Below, piece by piece: positions 1-9,380 of a DNA stretch of 27,271 nt (its first letter is position 1; each line of letters opens with the position of its first letter). The position numbers were made by a program, and so were the translations under genes. The stretch spans positions 1-27,271 of the forward strand of contig CANTFK010000124.1 in assembly GCA_947646735.1 (NCBI GenBank), given 5' to 3'. This stretch comes from Peronospora farinosa. Its lineage: Eukaryota > Oomycota > Peronosporomycetes > Peronosporales > Peronosporaceae. Below the pieces are notes generated by a model. The model searched no databases. It had not been told where the DNA came from and saw only the letters and a list, made by a program, of their open reading frames with translations.

Positions 1-636
1 GGTTTCTGAATTCGCTGATTTGCCTGGCTATTTCCGTCTCCTTGCAGAAACGATCAAGAGTCTGGTATTTGCCTCCTCCATCGGTTTGCAACACGTGAAT
101 GCGACACTTAAACTGTCTTTTAAGAAGGCCTTCAAGTGTTTAAATATCTGAGTCGCGATATCTTTCGTTTTGGCCAGAAACACTCTGCAATAATTAGTGC
201 GATGGTCGATGAAGTTAACCATGTACCTGTTCCCCTAACGATCTCTAGACGTCATTGGCCCCTTCAGATCTGAGCAAATCACCCCACCAATTACGTCAAT
301 AGGCGATTTTTCTCCAGTATCTTTGCGTGACTGAGGTTTTTTTGTCTGTATCCCCTGCACACAGGTCAAAAAGTTCGCTCACACCTCGTCCGTGAGGGCG
401 ATCCCGGACGCTGGGTTCTTTGCCATCTGCAGTATCGTGTCATAATGCAAATGCCCGAGCCTACGGTGAAAATGCATGTGAGATCCTCTTTGCACGTCTT
501 CTTTAACCTCCTGCTCGTATTGACTAACCGAAATCAGTATGTCACCCGCTTTCCCCGTGTGGCTGTGTCCGCACGCACGCACAGCTAACACATTTTTCGA
601 CTTCATCACGTCGAAGACCGCCGGTTCACCGTCCAT
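1..636 (-). pseudogene. Copia pol fragment: GAG-pre-integrase and start of integrase core
   Basis: The segment near 470-379 carries the HRRLGHL signature of the GAG-pre-integrase (HHCC zinc-binding) region. Reading on in broken frames at about 375-240, a stretch resembling CVQG...KKPQSRKDTG...ICSDLKGPM is visible; this is the usual lead-in to the integrase catalytic core, with the first catalytic Asp in CSDLKG. The open stretch 222-28 begins VNFIDHRTNYCRVFLAKT, a typical integrase-core continuation. Frame changes between 379 and 240 show decay. The coding region continues off the left edge. Confidence 0.8.
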
Positions 637-726
637 AGCCGCAACTACACGGTGACAAACACTGTACGCAATCCCGTGCCCTTTTGCCTCTAAGAGACCA
701 TAAGAAATGATGTTTTTCTCAAGGTT

Positions 727-1104
727 TTATGCGTATTGCACGTTCAGCAGCCTCACCTGTCCCCGAACTGTTGTTTTATTCAATAAGCTTCCTCGCTTAC
801 TGATCTTCAAAGACCCTCCGTCAGCAGCGATACACTCGCTCGCGAAATCCTTCGCGTCTTCAAGCAGGCCCACATCATTTACCAAGTGCCGGCTTGAGCC
901 GCTGTCCAAAATACACAGACCATAATCCAGGCCTGACTCCTTAATAGTCAGCACGAAATCGGCGTCCCCATTCCACTTCTTCTTGCTGCTGGTGCACGCT
1001 GCCTTCAGGTACCCAGCTTTTCCGCATTTAAAACTTTTACTTGTGTCTCGAGCCACGTTCTCGACGTTATTTACAACGTCTTTACCCAATTGTTTACCTC
1101 GCAA
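727..1104 (-). pseudogene. Copia gag zinc knuckle and retroviral-type protease fragment
   Basis: The 125-residue stretch contains a nucleocapsid CCHC-type knuckle (FKCGKAGYLKAAC) followed about 30 residues later by LDSGSSRHLVND, the aspartic protease active-site region with an intact DSG. The knuckle is damaged: the first Cys of the usual CFKCG is Ser, and the His of the usual GHLK is Tyr. Loss of these zinc ligands supports long-term decay. It lies between gag (higher coordinates) and integrase (lower), as expected for a minus-strand Copia pol. Confidence 0.82.
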
Positions 1105-1191
1105 TTCAATTTCTGTTGACTATGCGAAGTAAGCCAATTATTCGGCCTGGCGCAGGTAATCAGTGCGTGCTAGATTCAACCTCTATGGCAT

Positions 1192-1964
1192 TTACACTCT
1201 CATATTAGGATCTGCATAGTGTACTATGTTGTCCTGGAACAAATTGTCTGCACCGCCGCACGCCTCACTCACAGCCACCAGGTACAGGTAAAGGTCCGTC
1301 CAGCTTCTCTTCAAGCTCTTAAGAGCAGTAAACCTTGTCATGATCTGGTCCGGCGTAATCTTCGTGGCGACGTGTGCAGCAGCCGCTGAATAGCGTGCTC
1401 CAGAGTCAGCTGCTCTTCCCACCAACCTTCCACCTGCCGATTGTAGTACCTTTCTGCCATACCGCTCAGGTGATGGCCCAAAATGTCGACTTTGACGTCC
1501 TTGGTCCACGGAAACCGCTTGCCCTCTCAGCAAAATGTATTTGTCGCACAAAACGCTTTCCTTATGACAAAAACCAACTTTCCAGTCCTTAAATAGAGCT
1601 CTTTTGCCGTCAAATGGCCTAATTCCGAGCTTACGCTGGCGTGTGTCCGGCACTCGGGCCAGGTGTGGGTCCGGTGGATGCATCTGCTGCTGTGGCACTG
1701 GTCGATACAATTCTGTGGCAGCGTCTGCTGTGGCGCCTGCGCCATCTCGACATTTGCTGCAGCGTTGACGTAATTAGGTTGCCTCATACCAAAGTACGTG
1801 GTCGGTGAGGGTGCTGGTGATTTATTCGCTGGTGGAGTCATGTCAAGGGCTTGGCGACGCATAGCCTGTCCCAGACCTAACGACGAGCCAAACACGCTGA
1901 CCTCATGTTCCTTGAGCCGCTCCTTCTCTTTTTTTCGCTCCTGCGATGTCTCGAGGCGCTCCAT
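1192..1964 (-). pseudogene. Copia gag, frameshifted
   Basis: Two overlapping minus-strand frames (1964-1527 and 1710-1192) together make a gag-like protein. The first has a charged N-terminus (ERLETSQERKKEKERLKEH) and a Pro/Ala-rich linker. The second picks up at about 1650 with KLGIRPFDGKRALFKDWKVG, the FDGK...W block seen near the start of Copia gag (UBN2-type) domains. The change of frame near 1650-1710 is the break. The N-terminus lies about 100 bp inside the LTR boundary at 2064, the normal position for gag. Confidence 0.72.
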
Positions 1965-2063
1965 GCGCTCTGTGAGTCCCTTAAGAAGATTCAGCAGCTT
2001 TTACTGCTTGTCTCCCGGCCCCTCTCCCTCCTTGACTTCGTCCTTCTCCCCGTACGGGCTATC

Positions 2064-2661
2064 TGTAGACGGGCACTTCTACGAAGTTGCCTCGTACTAC
2101 GAGCACACACCTTATGCACAAGCGAGGAAGCGGTTAGACCGTCTTACCTTCGCGTGCAAGGGTGGTTGGGAGGTTGGTCGATTGCTTAAGCAGTCGTACC
2201 ACCAGTTGCCTCTCGCTTAAGCGAGAGTGCAACGAACTTCTTAACACTTAGAACACCGACGTCACGCAGAAGTTTCTCAACTTCTCGTGCGTGGTGCGTT
2301 TGTTTAAGTAAATTCAAGACTGAGCTATATTTAATTAATTATAACTAAATATATACTTAATTACTGATTGGCTATATATGTATATAGATCGGATACGCGA
2401 CTCTTTAGAAGCGTATCCTGTCGCATGAACTTAAATCTAGATTTAAGATCGCAACTGACGTCTTTCTGAGACGTCGCGATGCCTAGCTTCAACTAGCGTC
2501 ATCCCTTCTCATGTGAATCCATAAATGGATATCACATTCACGAGGGTGGATCACCTTTGTGTATCGCACCCAAGTGACAGGTCAAAAGTAATCATGGATA
2601 CTTTTAGACCAAACATTTAGTATATTACTTAATGTTTACTTGAACTAGATGCCCTGTTACA
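2064..2661 (-). repeat. 5' LTR of the Copia element (598 bp)
   Basis: On the minus strand the proposed LTR starts TGTAACAGGG at 2661 and ends GTCTACA at 2064, giving TGTA...TACA termini. The inner edge is supported directly: a second copy starts at exactly the same base at 27117 and matches 2064-2218 over 155 bp with 4 mismatches and no gaps, while the sequence left of each start is unrelated. The outer edge is inferred from TG..CA logic. The LTR is packed with inverted repeats: 18-bp perfect palindromes at 2210-2227 and 2430-2447, and hairpins at 2391-2418, 2448-2480 and around 2511-2541. Confidence 0.78.
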
Positions 2662-3230
2662 CTAACGGTCCTTTCGAGACCGGTAACCTTCGGCTGCTCG
2701 CAGGCTCCGTCCGCGGCAATGTCGTTCTCTGTTGGGCTCATAACCTGTAAACGCTGAGAATAGGCCATGGAAGAATAAGGATTTCTTTTTGTGTTCCTAT
2801 GTCTTGCTTACCTCGTCATCTTACTGACGTCCGTGCACCATTCAAACTGCACACCCTAAAAAGCCGGCGGCCGAACCGGTCACTACTCCGCGGTTCAGTT
2901 TACTCTCCAACAGTTTGCAGAGTGCAATGCGAATACTATCCTTCATTGTGGACTTGAAGTGGCTTTATGTACGGCTGGCGATTAGTTTAGGTCGGGAAAG
3001 GTGGGGTGGAGGAATCGGTGTTGCGGCGTGGGAGCGATATTGAACAAAATATGTTTATATCTGTCTTAACTTTTATGCCCTTCGATATAATAGAACATCA
3101 CGGTCGCTAGACTATATTTTTCAACAGTTTTTGCAGTATCGTTATAGCTATAGATATCGTTACTAAATATTAGCGGCAATTATGTAACGAGCTCACCCCG
3201 TCACAGTCGCTACGCTTGGTATAACTAACT
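2662..3230. other. Intergenic stretch, no gene seen
   Basis: Between the LTR and the UNG transcript I see no long open frame, RNA gene or repeat copy. The part from about 3040 on is AT-rich and probably belongs to the UNG upstream region. Confidence 0.5.
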
Positions 3231-3240
3231 TCACTTTTTG
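3231..3240 (+). promoter_or_regulatory. Weak candidate oomycete initiator for UNG
   Basis: TCACTTTTTG fits the TCAYTYY initiator core but lacks the CAWTTT flanking element. It sits 53 bp before the first in-frame ATG (3284) and 116 bp before the preferred ATG (3347). A seven-codon uORF (3246-3269) would lie in the leader. Confidence 0.3.
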
Positions 3241-3346
3241 TCTAAATGAATAAGGGACCAAATCTGTAAAATAGATACGATCAATGTTAAAAGGGTGTAT
3301 TCAAAGAGGATGGTGGAAATATCATGACTCGCAAAGACGATTGATA

Positions 3347-4279
3347 ATGACGACACGCGATATCCGTTCATTTTTTGAAGGAGTATCGCCCCCGGCCAAG
3401 AAGCGTCGTACAAGTAAAGAAAAAGACACGACCGATATATCAAAGCAAGACGATGTAGTTAATAAAACGTCTGCTGTCAAGACCAGTATCTCGAAACATA
3501 ACCAAAACAAAGAGCAGGACCATGACAAAGACAAAGAGTGTCAGGATGAGGTGGTCCCCGTGACAAGCTTTGCCGACTTACAGCAGAGAACGAAGCTGCG
3601 CTTAATTATGCATCATTCTTGGTTCGAGTTGCTTCAAAAAGATCTCGCACGCGGCTCATTTCAAGCACTGACGACATTTCTAGAGAGCGAAGAAGACCGA
3701 AAGAAGACCCTTTACCCACCTCCGGCCGACGTGTTCGCGGCAATGCGAGACTTTGCTTTCTCCAACCTTAAGGTGGTGATTCTGGGACAGGATCCGTACC
3801 ATGGACCACAGCAGGCACACGGATTAAGCTTCTCGGTAGGTCACGGGATCCCACCACCACCGAGTCTCAAGAACATCTTTAAAGAGGCGATGAGCGATGT
3901 TGGTATTACTCGACCCTTACACGGCTGCTTGTCGTGCTGGAGTCGACAGGGCGTACTACTTCTTAACACGGTGCTCACAGTGCGTCGAGGCGAGCCCAAC
4001 TCCCACAAGAAGCGTGGTTGGGAGCAGTTTACGGATGCTATCATTTCCAAGGTTAGTAAAGACGCCTCTAACGTCGTTTTTCTGCTGTGGGGAAAACCAG
4101 CACAGGAGAAGGGCTCACTGATCGATTCAAAACGACACCTTGTCGTGTGTACCTCACATCCATCACCGCTGGGCGCTACCAAGACCAACGCGCCATTCCT
4201 GGGTTCCAAGTGTTTTTCGCGTGCCAACAGCTACCTCAAAGAGCATGGTAAAGAACCGATTGACTGGAGCGTACATTAA
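3347..4279 (+). CDS. UNG: Uracil-DNA glycosylase, family 1 (UNG)
   Basis: Removes uracil from DNA as the first step of base excision repair. A single exon of 310 aa when started at 3347. Family 1 motifs are complete: the water-activating loop GQDPYHGP (catalytic Asp149) with the uracil-pocket AHGLSFSV after it, and the DNA-intercalating HPSPLGA loop (His271, Leu275). Between them lie GVLLLN and LLWGKPAQ. The N-terminus after ATG 3347 reads TTRDIRSFF, a PCNA-interaction-like box (Thr where Gln is usual), followed by a basic PAKKRR nuclear signal, as in nuclear UNG2. An in-frame ATG at 3284 would add 21 mostly basic residues without an earlier stop. I prefer 3347 because the PIP-like box then sits at the extreme N-terminus. 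The gene is convergent with the ELMO gene, with a gap of 66 bp. Confidence 0.97.
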   Translation: MTTRDIRSFFEGVSPPAKKRRTSKEKDTTDISKQDDVVNKTSAVKTSISKHNQNKEQDHDKDKECQDEVVPVTSFADLQQRTKLRLIMHHSWFELLQKDLARGSFQALTTFLESEEDRKKTLYPPPADVFAAMRDFAFSNLKVVILGQDPYHGPQQAHGLSFSVGHGIPPPPSLKNIFKEAMSDVGITRPLHGCLSCWSRQGVLLLNTVLTVRRGEPNSHKKRGWEQFTDAIISKVSKDASNVVFLLWGKPAQEKGSLIDSKRHLVVCTSHPSPLGATKTNAPFLGSKCFSRANSYLKEHGKEPIDWSVH

Positions 4280-4345
4280 TAAGTCTTGAGATAACAGCAC
4301 GGGAGTCGGGCGCTATCTTTATATGTTACCTAAATGAAAACAAAG

Positions 4346-5660
4346 CTACGTATTCTCTCGAATACTATGGCACCGTGCTAGCTGCCGATAGCCCCATACA
4401 TCAAGCTCTGCTAGCGTAAGGGGGATGCATCGGCGAGAAAGGAAAACCACAATACGTGTTCGAGTCTCTACAAGGGCTTCACGGAAGTACATTAGCGTCG
4501 TGGTCGGGTTTCGCTGCAGCTGTTGCTTCCATACGTCGTCCATCACTAAAAGTGAGTGGGCAAATACATGCGCAAGAGCTACCTCTGCAGGCCCGCCTTC
4601 TGCACACGCTAATCGATGAGAAAAAGCTGCTGACGCGAGTGAGGACGCGTCGCTCATTAATGCTGTGAAACCACACAGCTCTGGATGAGTCCGACTGGGT
4701 TGCTGTGATGTCTCCAGATCGGCGTTCTCCGTGCCGCAACACGGACAAACAAGTGGTAGTGGCTCCTTGAGTTTTAAGTGGCACAACAGCATCTCGAGCA
4801 AGTTCAGTGCGCACACGCACACGGGAAAACGATTTTCCCTTAGCATACGCTGTAGCACCAAAACAAAATATTGAAAAGAACAGCAGTGAGCGAGCATCAA
4901 GTAAAGATTGAGTTTGAGCCCTTGGTGTACCTTGAATTCATCGTTCAGATGATCTGAAAAGTAGAGTAGCATCCGGATAGCCAGCCGTCCGGAGGTCCGA
5001 AGGTCTGACACCGGATCATCATTCTGTGGCGAGAAAAAACACGAGCATCAACACGAGCTCTTCTCCAATACGCAACATCAAGCATTAATGAGGGACCGTG
5101 CTTAATTCAACGCACTTGAAAACCCACGTCTCGCCAGCGCACGTTAACGCGTCCTTCATAAGGTAGCATTGGAAACAAACCGCTCCATAGATGCTGCAGC
5201 ATATCGTCATCCTCTGCTCACAAGATGCTGCGTGTCAGATCTGTGTCTTTCCAGACACACAACTCACTAGTCTCGCAGTACCTGGCAACATTGGATCAAA
5301 CTGCTCGCGGGCCGTCTGTCGCAGTGAATAGATCTCCCCAATCTGCGCCGACGTGGCAAAGTCCTCATAATCGCTAATGCGATCAGGAAATACCCATTTC
5401 CAGCATGGCCATTGACTACAAGACTGATAACATACCAGCAGCTTGTCCTCGTTCAAATCCTCATCTTCTTTGCCATTACTAGGGACGAAGTACGGCATCA
5501 GATCGTGTGCATGGCCATTGCTCTGCGTCTTCCCGTTGGTAGCATATACACCATTACAAGACGATAGATATCTGAATAAACAGTCAGTTGAGGGAATAAT
5601 ATGATCCTCATCGTTACCAGCATCTCCAGCCAGCAGAGGGCGAGATGCGTCCATTGGCAA
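4346..5660 (-). CDS. ELMO/CED-12 domain protein, three exons
   Basis: Exons read 5660-5282, 5213-5116 and 5023-4346, with GT-AG introns of 68 and 92 bp; phases agree and give 384 aa. The ELMO signature only appears after splicing: LWSGLFP, then RWRDVGFQ joined to NDDPVSDLRTSGRLAI at the exon 2/3 boundary, then LLYFSD. This corresponds to the WxxIGFQGxDPxTDFRGxGxLGLxxLLYF block of ELMO domains. The first about 95 residues are acidic, low in similarity and probably disordered. ELMO proteins act as GAPs for Arf-type GTPases (ELMOD group) or as Rac-GEF partners with DOCK. No PH or DOCK-binding tail is visible, so the ELMOD-like type is more likely. The Arg usual in the ELMOD GAP motif appears retained in the DLRTSG segment, though I cannot align it formally. 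An upstream exon cannot be excluded. Confidence 0.85.
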
Positions 5661-8188
5661 GCAAGATTCGCTGGTTTAGCGATCTAAAAAATCGCTCATT
5701 ATTATTGGCTGAAATATACTAGAAATAATCAATGCAATGAAAGGTAAGAGATACCTAGTGAAATTTATTTTTTATTCGGTAAAATTCATGTCTTACAATC
5801 TGATCTCTATCACATTACGAATCCACTAACAATATACATGTCGAAGCTCGCCCAAAAAATGGCACACCGTATCAACATTGAACTTATACAATAAATCATG
5901 CACTTTAACGAATGATTTCACTTACTAGACGTGCGTGAAATTTCGTGTAGCACGCGTGCTATATCGCTTAGGATATTTTCACATCGACTACGACTCGCCG
6001 ATAGAGTCATCTGCAATCATGGTGTTACGCCTAACTCTATGCCCAAATTTCGATTGGTCTTGATTTCGGTTCTGAGTGATGCGAGCATACAACGCATTCA
6101 TGCAACATACGTAGTCTGTACTCATGGGACGTGGTTTGATGTGCATTCATTCTGTTACAAAGGCGTTAGAAGTGGATTACTACTGCTAAGACAAACAATT
6201 GATGGATTTTTACCTTTTTCCGCTTGTTTACGGGCATGAATTACCGGTATTGAGAACAGAAAATCAACGCTGTTGCATCGTAGCGAAAAACGTACCTATA
6301 ACATAAAAAGGAATACTAGGATTCCAAGCAGTCATGACTCTATAGTTAGGTGTAATCTAATATATTAGAGGATTCTGACCCCCATAAAACGGAAAATAGA
6401 CCTGCTCACGTACAGTTATTCCCATGCAAGAAAAGAAGCTGGAGTACAGTACCGGTAACATCGTTTGACTAGCAGGACGCTCGTCGTTGACGTTGATCGA
6501 CTGTTCCTACAACTTTCGCGCCGTTGAGTTGCAAAAAGTAAATTTGACATAATGGGTACGTTTATGTCAAACAGCAGGATTTGAATTAGGCAGACATGGG
6601 CGACATTCACTGACGTGACAACACAACAGAACACGGTTGTTGAGCAAGCTGATGGATCGTGTGCAAATCGTTGACAAGCTCCAGCTTTATTGATGAATTT
6701 TGATTTCCAGATCTCTTTAAATGACGTGATGCCGCGCAAGACTTGCAGCATCGCGTTATTTGAAGAGATTTCTGGAAATCAAAATTCGAATCCATCATGC
6801 ACCGCAGGCCTTCGAAGGATCCTTAGGCTTTAGTGACCACTGCAATTCCTCTCTTGAAAGTCGGTAGTGCTAGCATCTACTACATCTTTATTGCGATAGA
6901 TCCGAGCAGAAAACTCGACAACTTCAAAGAATTTGTCGTGTTGGCCATTTGTAGCAACAAACTCGCTCAAACGCCTCAATTCGACTACGCGAGTGCGAGG
7001 TCTAATCAGCACAGATCCACACTTGCTTGGTGCGATAAGGGGAGCGACTATGCGGAGCTAACATCTAGCAAGGGTCAGTAGCGCATTCACGTGGCCCAAG
7101 ATGGACGCATGGTAATCGTCTGGCGGATGACACAACCTGCTGTTATGACCGTCAGGCTGCTCTATGCAGACATCGGGAATGGTTGTGACGACGATCAGCG
7201 GCATGCGGTCAGTCGAATTGAAGCAGCAGTTGCCTCATATGGGTCAGAGCCGCTAACAGCAGCTCGCCGAAAGCAGCTGTCGTCAAGATTGAAAGGCTCT
7301 CTTTATCAATGGCCAAGAACAACATGGGGCACGTGCGTGGCGTAGGCGCGCCGCGGTGTCTGGGCCATCCTGCAAGATTGGAGCTGCAGGCATCACTAGT
7401 CCTCTAAACTGGTCAGCAAACCTTGCGCAGATTTTCCATATATACTAAATATCGAGCTCTCTCTGCCTTCATGCCCCTACACCAAAATGGTTCCATGTGC
7501 TGGCATACCGCCTGCTTTGTGTTTACCAGTTTGTGAAAAGGCGGATTGTCGATTTTGGTAGTCTTCGGCAGCTGTTGCTGGCCATCAGAAGAACGACACG
7601 GCTGCTGGCGCAACGGATCTCTAAAAATAGAAAGCCGAAAAACGGCACGCAAATGATGGTCTGGCCGCAATGCCGTCGTAACGAATGCTGTGGCCACGTG
7701 TCCACGGTAACGAATGCACTACACGCCAACGGCACCTTCATGTTGAAGAGAGCCGTTCGCTGGAGCTTGCATGGGTAAGAGATGGAGCTTGCGTACAGGA
7801 TGGGAAAGATAATCTAGTCACCACCTTTGCTCTATGAATCTGAAAAAAAATGTAGCACGGCCTTGCCTAGACGTTTGTTCTCCTTATTCTTTTTCATAAG
7901 AGTCCTAGTGCGTTTGCATTACCCGTGTCTCCAGCAGGTAATCGCCTAGCAAACATTGTAACATCGGCTCTGCAACGATCACGGCCATACGCACTTATAC
8001 TTAGGGCTACGATTGTCTCTGTCGCCCCTAGTCTCTCTCTCGCAAGAAAGTAACCCCACTTTCTTGTCTGTAGAGGTCTCGCGATAAGATGGCCAGGCCG
8101 GCCCCCTGTTTAAAGTGATCACCAGTGCAAAAACCGATGGGGCCGCGCGCTTCTTCCTGCATTCCACCATCTGCTGCCAACCATATTG
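5661..8188. other. 2.5-kb gene-poor stretch with unrecognised short frames
   Basis: Only short open frames (up to about 100 codons, for example 5931-6239 and 7091-7345 on plus) are present. None shows a motif I recognise, and none has convincing start context or paired splice sites. The only strong structure is the inverted repeat at 6695-6787. The last few hundred bases (about 7900-8188), with a CT-rich tract near 8007-8045, are probably the bHLH gene's upstream region. Decayed transposon sequence is possible but I could not match any. Confidence 0.5.
6695..6787 (+). repeat. 93-nt fold-back (near-perfect inverted repeat), candidate hairpin RNA
   Basis: The left arm 6695-6732 and right arm 6748-6787 are reverse complements over 38 positions, with one 2-nt bulge on the right arm and only three mismatches (left bases T6718, G6723, T6727). 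In a plus-strand RNA each mismatch becomes a G.U pair, so all 38 positions pair. The 15-nt centre can add a short GCAA/TTGC stem. It could extend outward via TGATG (6691-6695) and CATCA (6793-6797) across a bulge. This size and shape fit a miRNA-like precursor or a small MITE-like fold-back. No flanking duplication or promoter is evident. The hairpin itself is certain; transcription is not. Confidence 0.85.
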
Positions 8189-8202
8189 TCATTTTCCATT
8201 TG
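8189..8202 (+). promoter_or_regulatory. Oomycete core promoter (Inr + FPR) of the bHLH-PAS gene
   Basis: TCATTTTCCATTTG matches 13 of 14 positions of the oomycete initiator/flanking-promoter-region consensus TCATTYYNCAWTTT. It lies about 100 bp before the ATG at 8292, a usual leader length. This predicts transcription start at about 8190-8192. It is the clearest core promoter in the window. Confidence 0.75.
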
Positions 8203-8291
8203 GCCGAGTCCCACTCACTAGCCTCAGCAACCAAAAACTTCGATTCGTTTAAACGTTTGGTATCCTCCCTTTCATCCACTTTTGACCAAAG

Positions 8292-9380
8292 ATGCTTCAG
8301 AACGACTACGGCTACTCGCACTACCAGTCTCAGCCTCAGCACCTCCAGCACAGTGGTGAGCGCCCAAAGCTTTTTGCCACGTCAATCGACCACAATGTTA
8401 ATGGTGGCGGCTATCACGGCCCAAACATGCACGACTTCCAGCAGCTCGTGCATTCGAACATCATGACGCCGCAGCATCATATGCAGACGCCCCAGCACCA
8501 GCAAACGCCGCACCAGCAGCAGGGAGACTTTGACCACGAGCCGATTATGATGAACATGCAACACCCTGGACAGTATTACGCGCCGCCGCCCATGACGGCG
8601 CAGATGCTGCACGTGTCGACTGACTACAATTCAGGCAGCTCCGTTGGTGGTGCCACACCTTCAAACTCGGGATCCAAGCGCTCACGTGAGGAGCTCAATA
8701 TGAAGGAGAAGAAACGAATGTTCAAGCTTAACGACCGCATCAGTCAGCTCAAGTCCTTGCTTGATGAAGCCGGTGTACAGTCCAAGAAGAACAAGCAGTC
8801 AATTTTGGACAACACGTTTCACTACGTCAGTATGCTGCGCAGCAACCTCCTGATTGCAAAGCAGAAAGCCGAAAGTGCCGAGAAACAGGCGGACAGCTTT
8901 CGATTCCAGGCACAAAGTGGTGGTCCAATGGATGCTGTTTTTAAGCGCTGCTTTGACCAGTCGTCGACGCCGCGTCTTGTTGTGGACCAGAGCATGCACC
9001 TTTTGGCTGTCAACTCGGCCTTCCTATCGCAGACCGGCTTGACCAAAGACAATCTCATGGATGGCAACACGTTACGTGCTAGTCTTTGTCTGGACAACAA
9101 TAAGCTTAACGCTGTCGTGCAGTCGGTCAGCAGCAGCATGAAGCCGATTAGCGCCATTGTACAGGCGCAGGGGGCGGGTAACAACATTGCTACGATCACG
9201 CTAATGGCGTCTGTTCTCACGAACGACGATAATGTCGTGACTGCCATCGAATTCAGCTTTGTGCCATTTGAGATTTCGTCCGACTTTATGAACCCCAGCG
9301 GTGGCAGCTACATGAATGAGGTCAAGCAGGCAATGCATAAGGAGACCAGTCCTTCTAGCATTAGTGACCTGGCGGTGTAA
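8292..9380 (+). CDS. bHLH transcription factor with C-terminal PAS-like domain
   Basis: Intronless, 362 aa. Residues 1-125 are rich in Gln, His, Pro and Met, like a disordered activation region. Residues 129-190 form a basic helix-loop-helix: KRSREELNMKEKKRMFKLND gives the basic region and helix 1 (E139 and R142 as in the E-x-x-R core), a loop with KKNKQS, and helix 2 ILDNTFHYVSML. A short coiled stretch (LLIAKQKAESAEKQAD) follows. Then about 215-325 has PAS-like features (TPRLVVDQSMHLLAVNSAFL, later ITLMASV and VTAIEFSFVP). Such bHLH(-PAS) proteins bind E-box-type DNA as dimers; the ligand or partner is unknown. The start is the first ATG downstream of the initiator at 8189-8202. The bHLH call is firm; the PAS call is moderate. 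Confidence 0.88.
   Translation: MLQNDYGYSHYQSQPQHLQHSGERPKLFATSIDHNVNGGGYHGPNMHDFQQLVHSNIMTPQHHMQTPQHQQTPHQQQGDFDHEPIMMNMQHPGQYYAPPPMTAQMLHVSTDYNSGSSVGGATPSNSGSKRSREELNMKEKKRMFKLNDRISQLKSLLDEAGVQSKKNKQSILDNTFHYVSMLRSNLLIAKQKAESAEKQADSFRFQAQSGGPMDAVFKRCFDQSSTPRLVVDQSMHLLAVNSAFLSQTGLTKDNLMDGNTLRASLCLDNNKLNAVVQSVSSSMKPISAIVQAQGAGNNIATITLMASVLTNDDNVVTAIEFSFVPFEISSDFMNPSGGSYMNEVKQAMHKETSPSSISDLAV

Larger units (their letters stand above)
1..2661 (-). mobile_element. Degenerate Ty1/Copia LTR retrotransposon, 5' part
   Basis: Read on the minus strand, the order is LTR, gag, zinc knuckle plus aspartic protease, GAG-pre-integrase, integrase. That is the Ty1/Copia order (integrase before reverse transcriptase). 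The reverse transcriptase, RNase H and 3' LTR would lie left of base 1. Coding fragments lie in different frames with stops and shifts between them, so the copy is not autonomous. The five bases next to the LTR outer end (2662-2666, ctaac) are the candidate target-site duplication, but its partner is outside the window. Family assignment rests on recognised Copia motifs; the dead state is directly visible. Confidence 0.9.

Noticed and set aside
1798..2220. 140-codon plus-strand frame across gag and LTR
   Set aside because: It is the antisense of the Copia gag/LTR and has no independent support.
4479..4820. Minus-strand frame within the ELMO exon 3
   Set aside because: Alternate frame of the ELMO coding exon; the ELMO frame has the domain signature and consistent splicing.
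5931..6239. 102-codon plus-strand frame
   Set aside because: Composition looks random (many Ser, Cys, His), no domain, no promoter or splice context.
7091..7345. 84-codon plus-strand frame
   Set aside because: No recognisable motif, starts from a non-ATG codon near a possible in-frame extension, and lies among overlapping frames of similar length; likely chance or very old debris.
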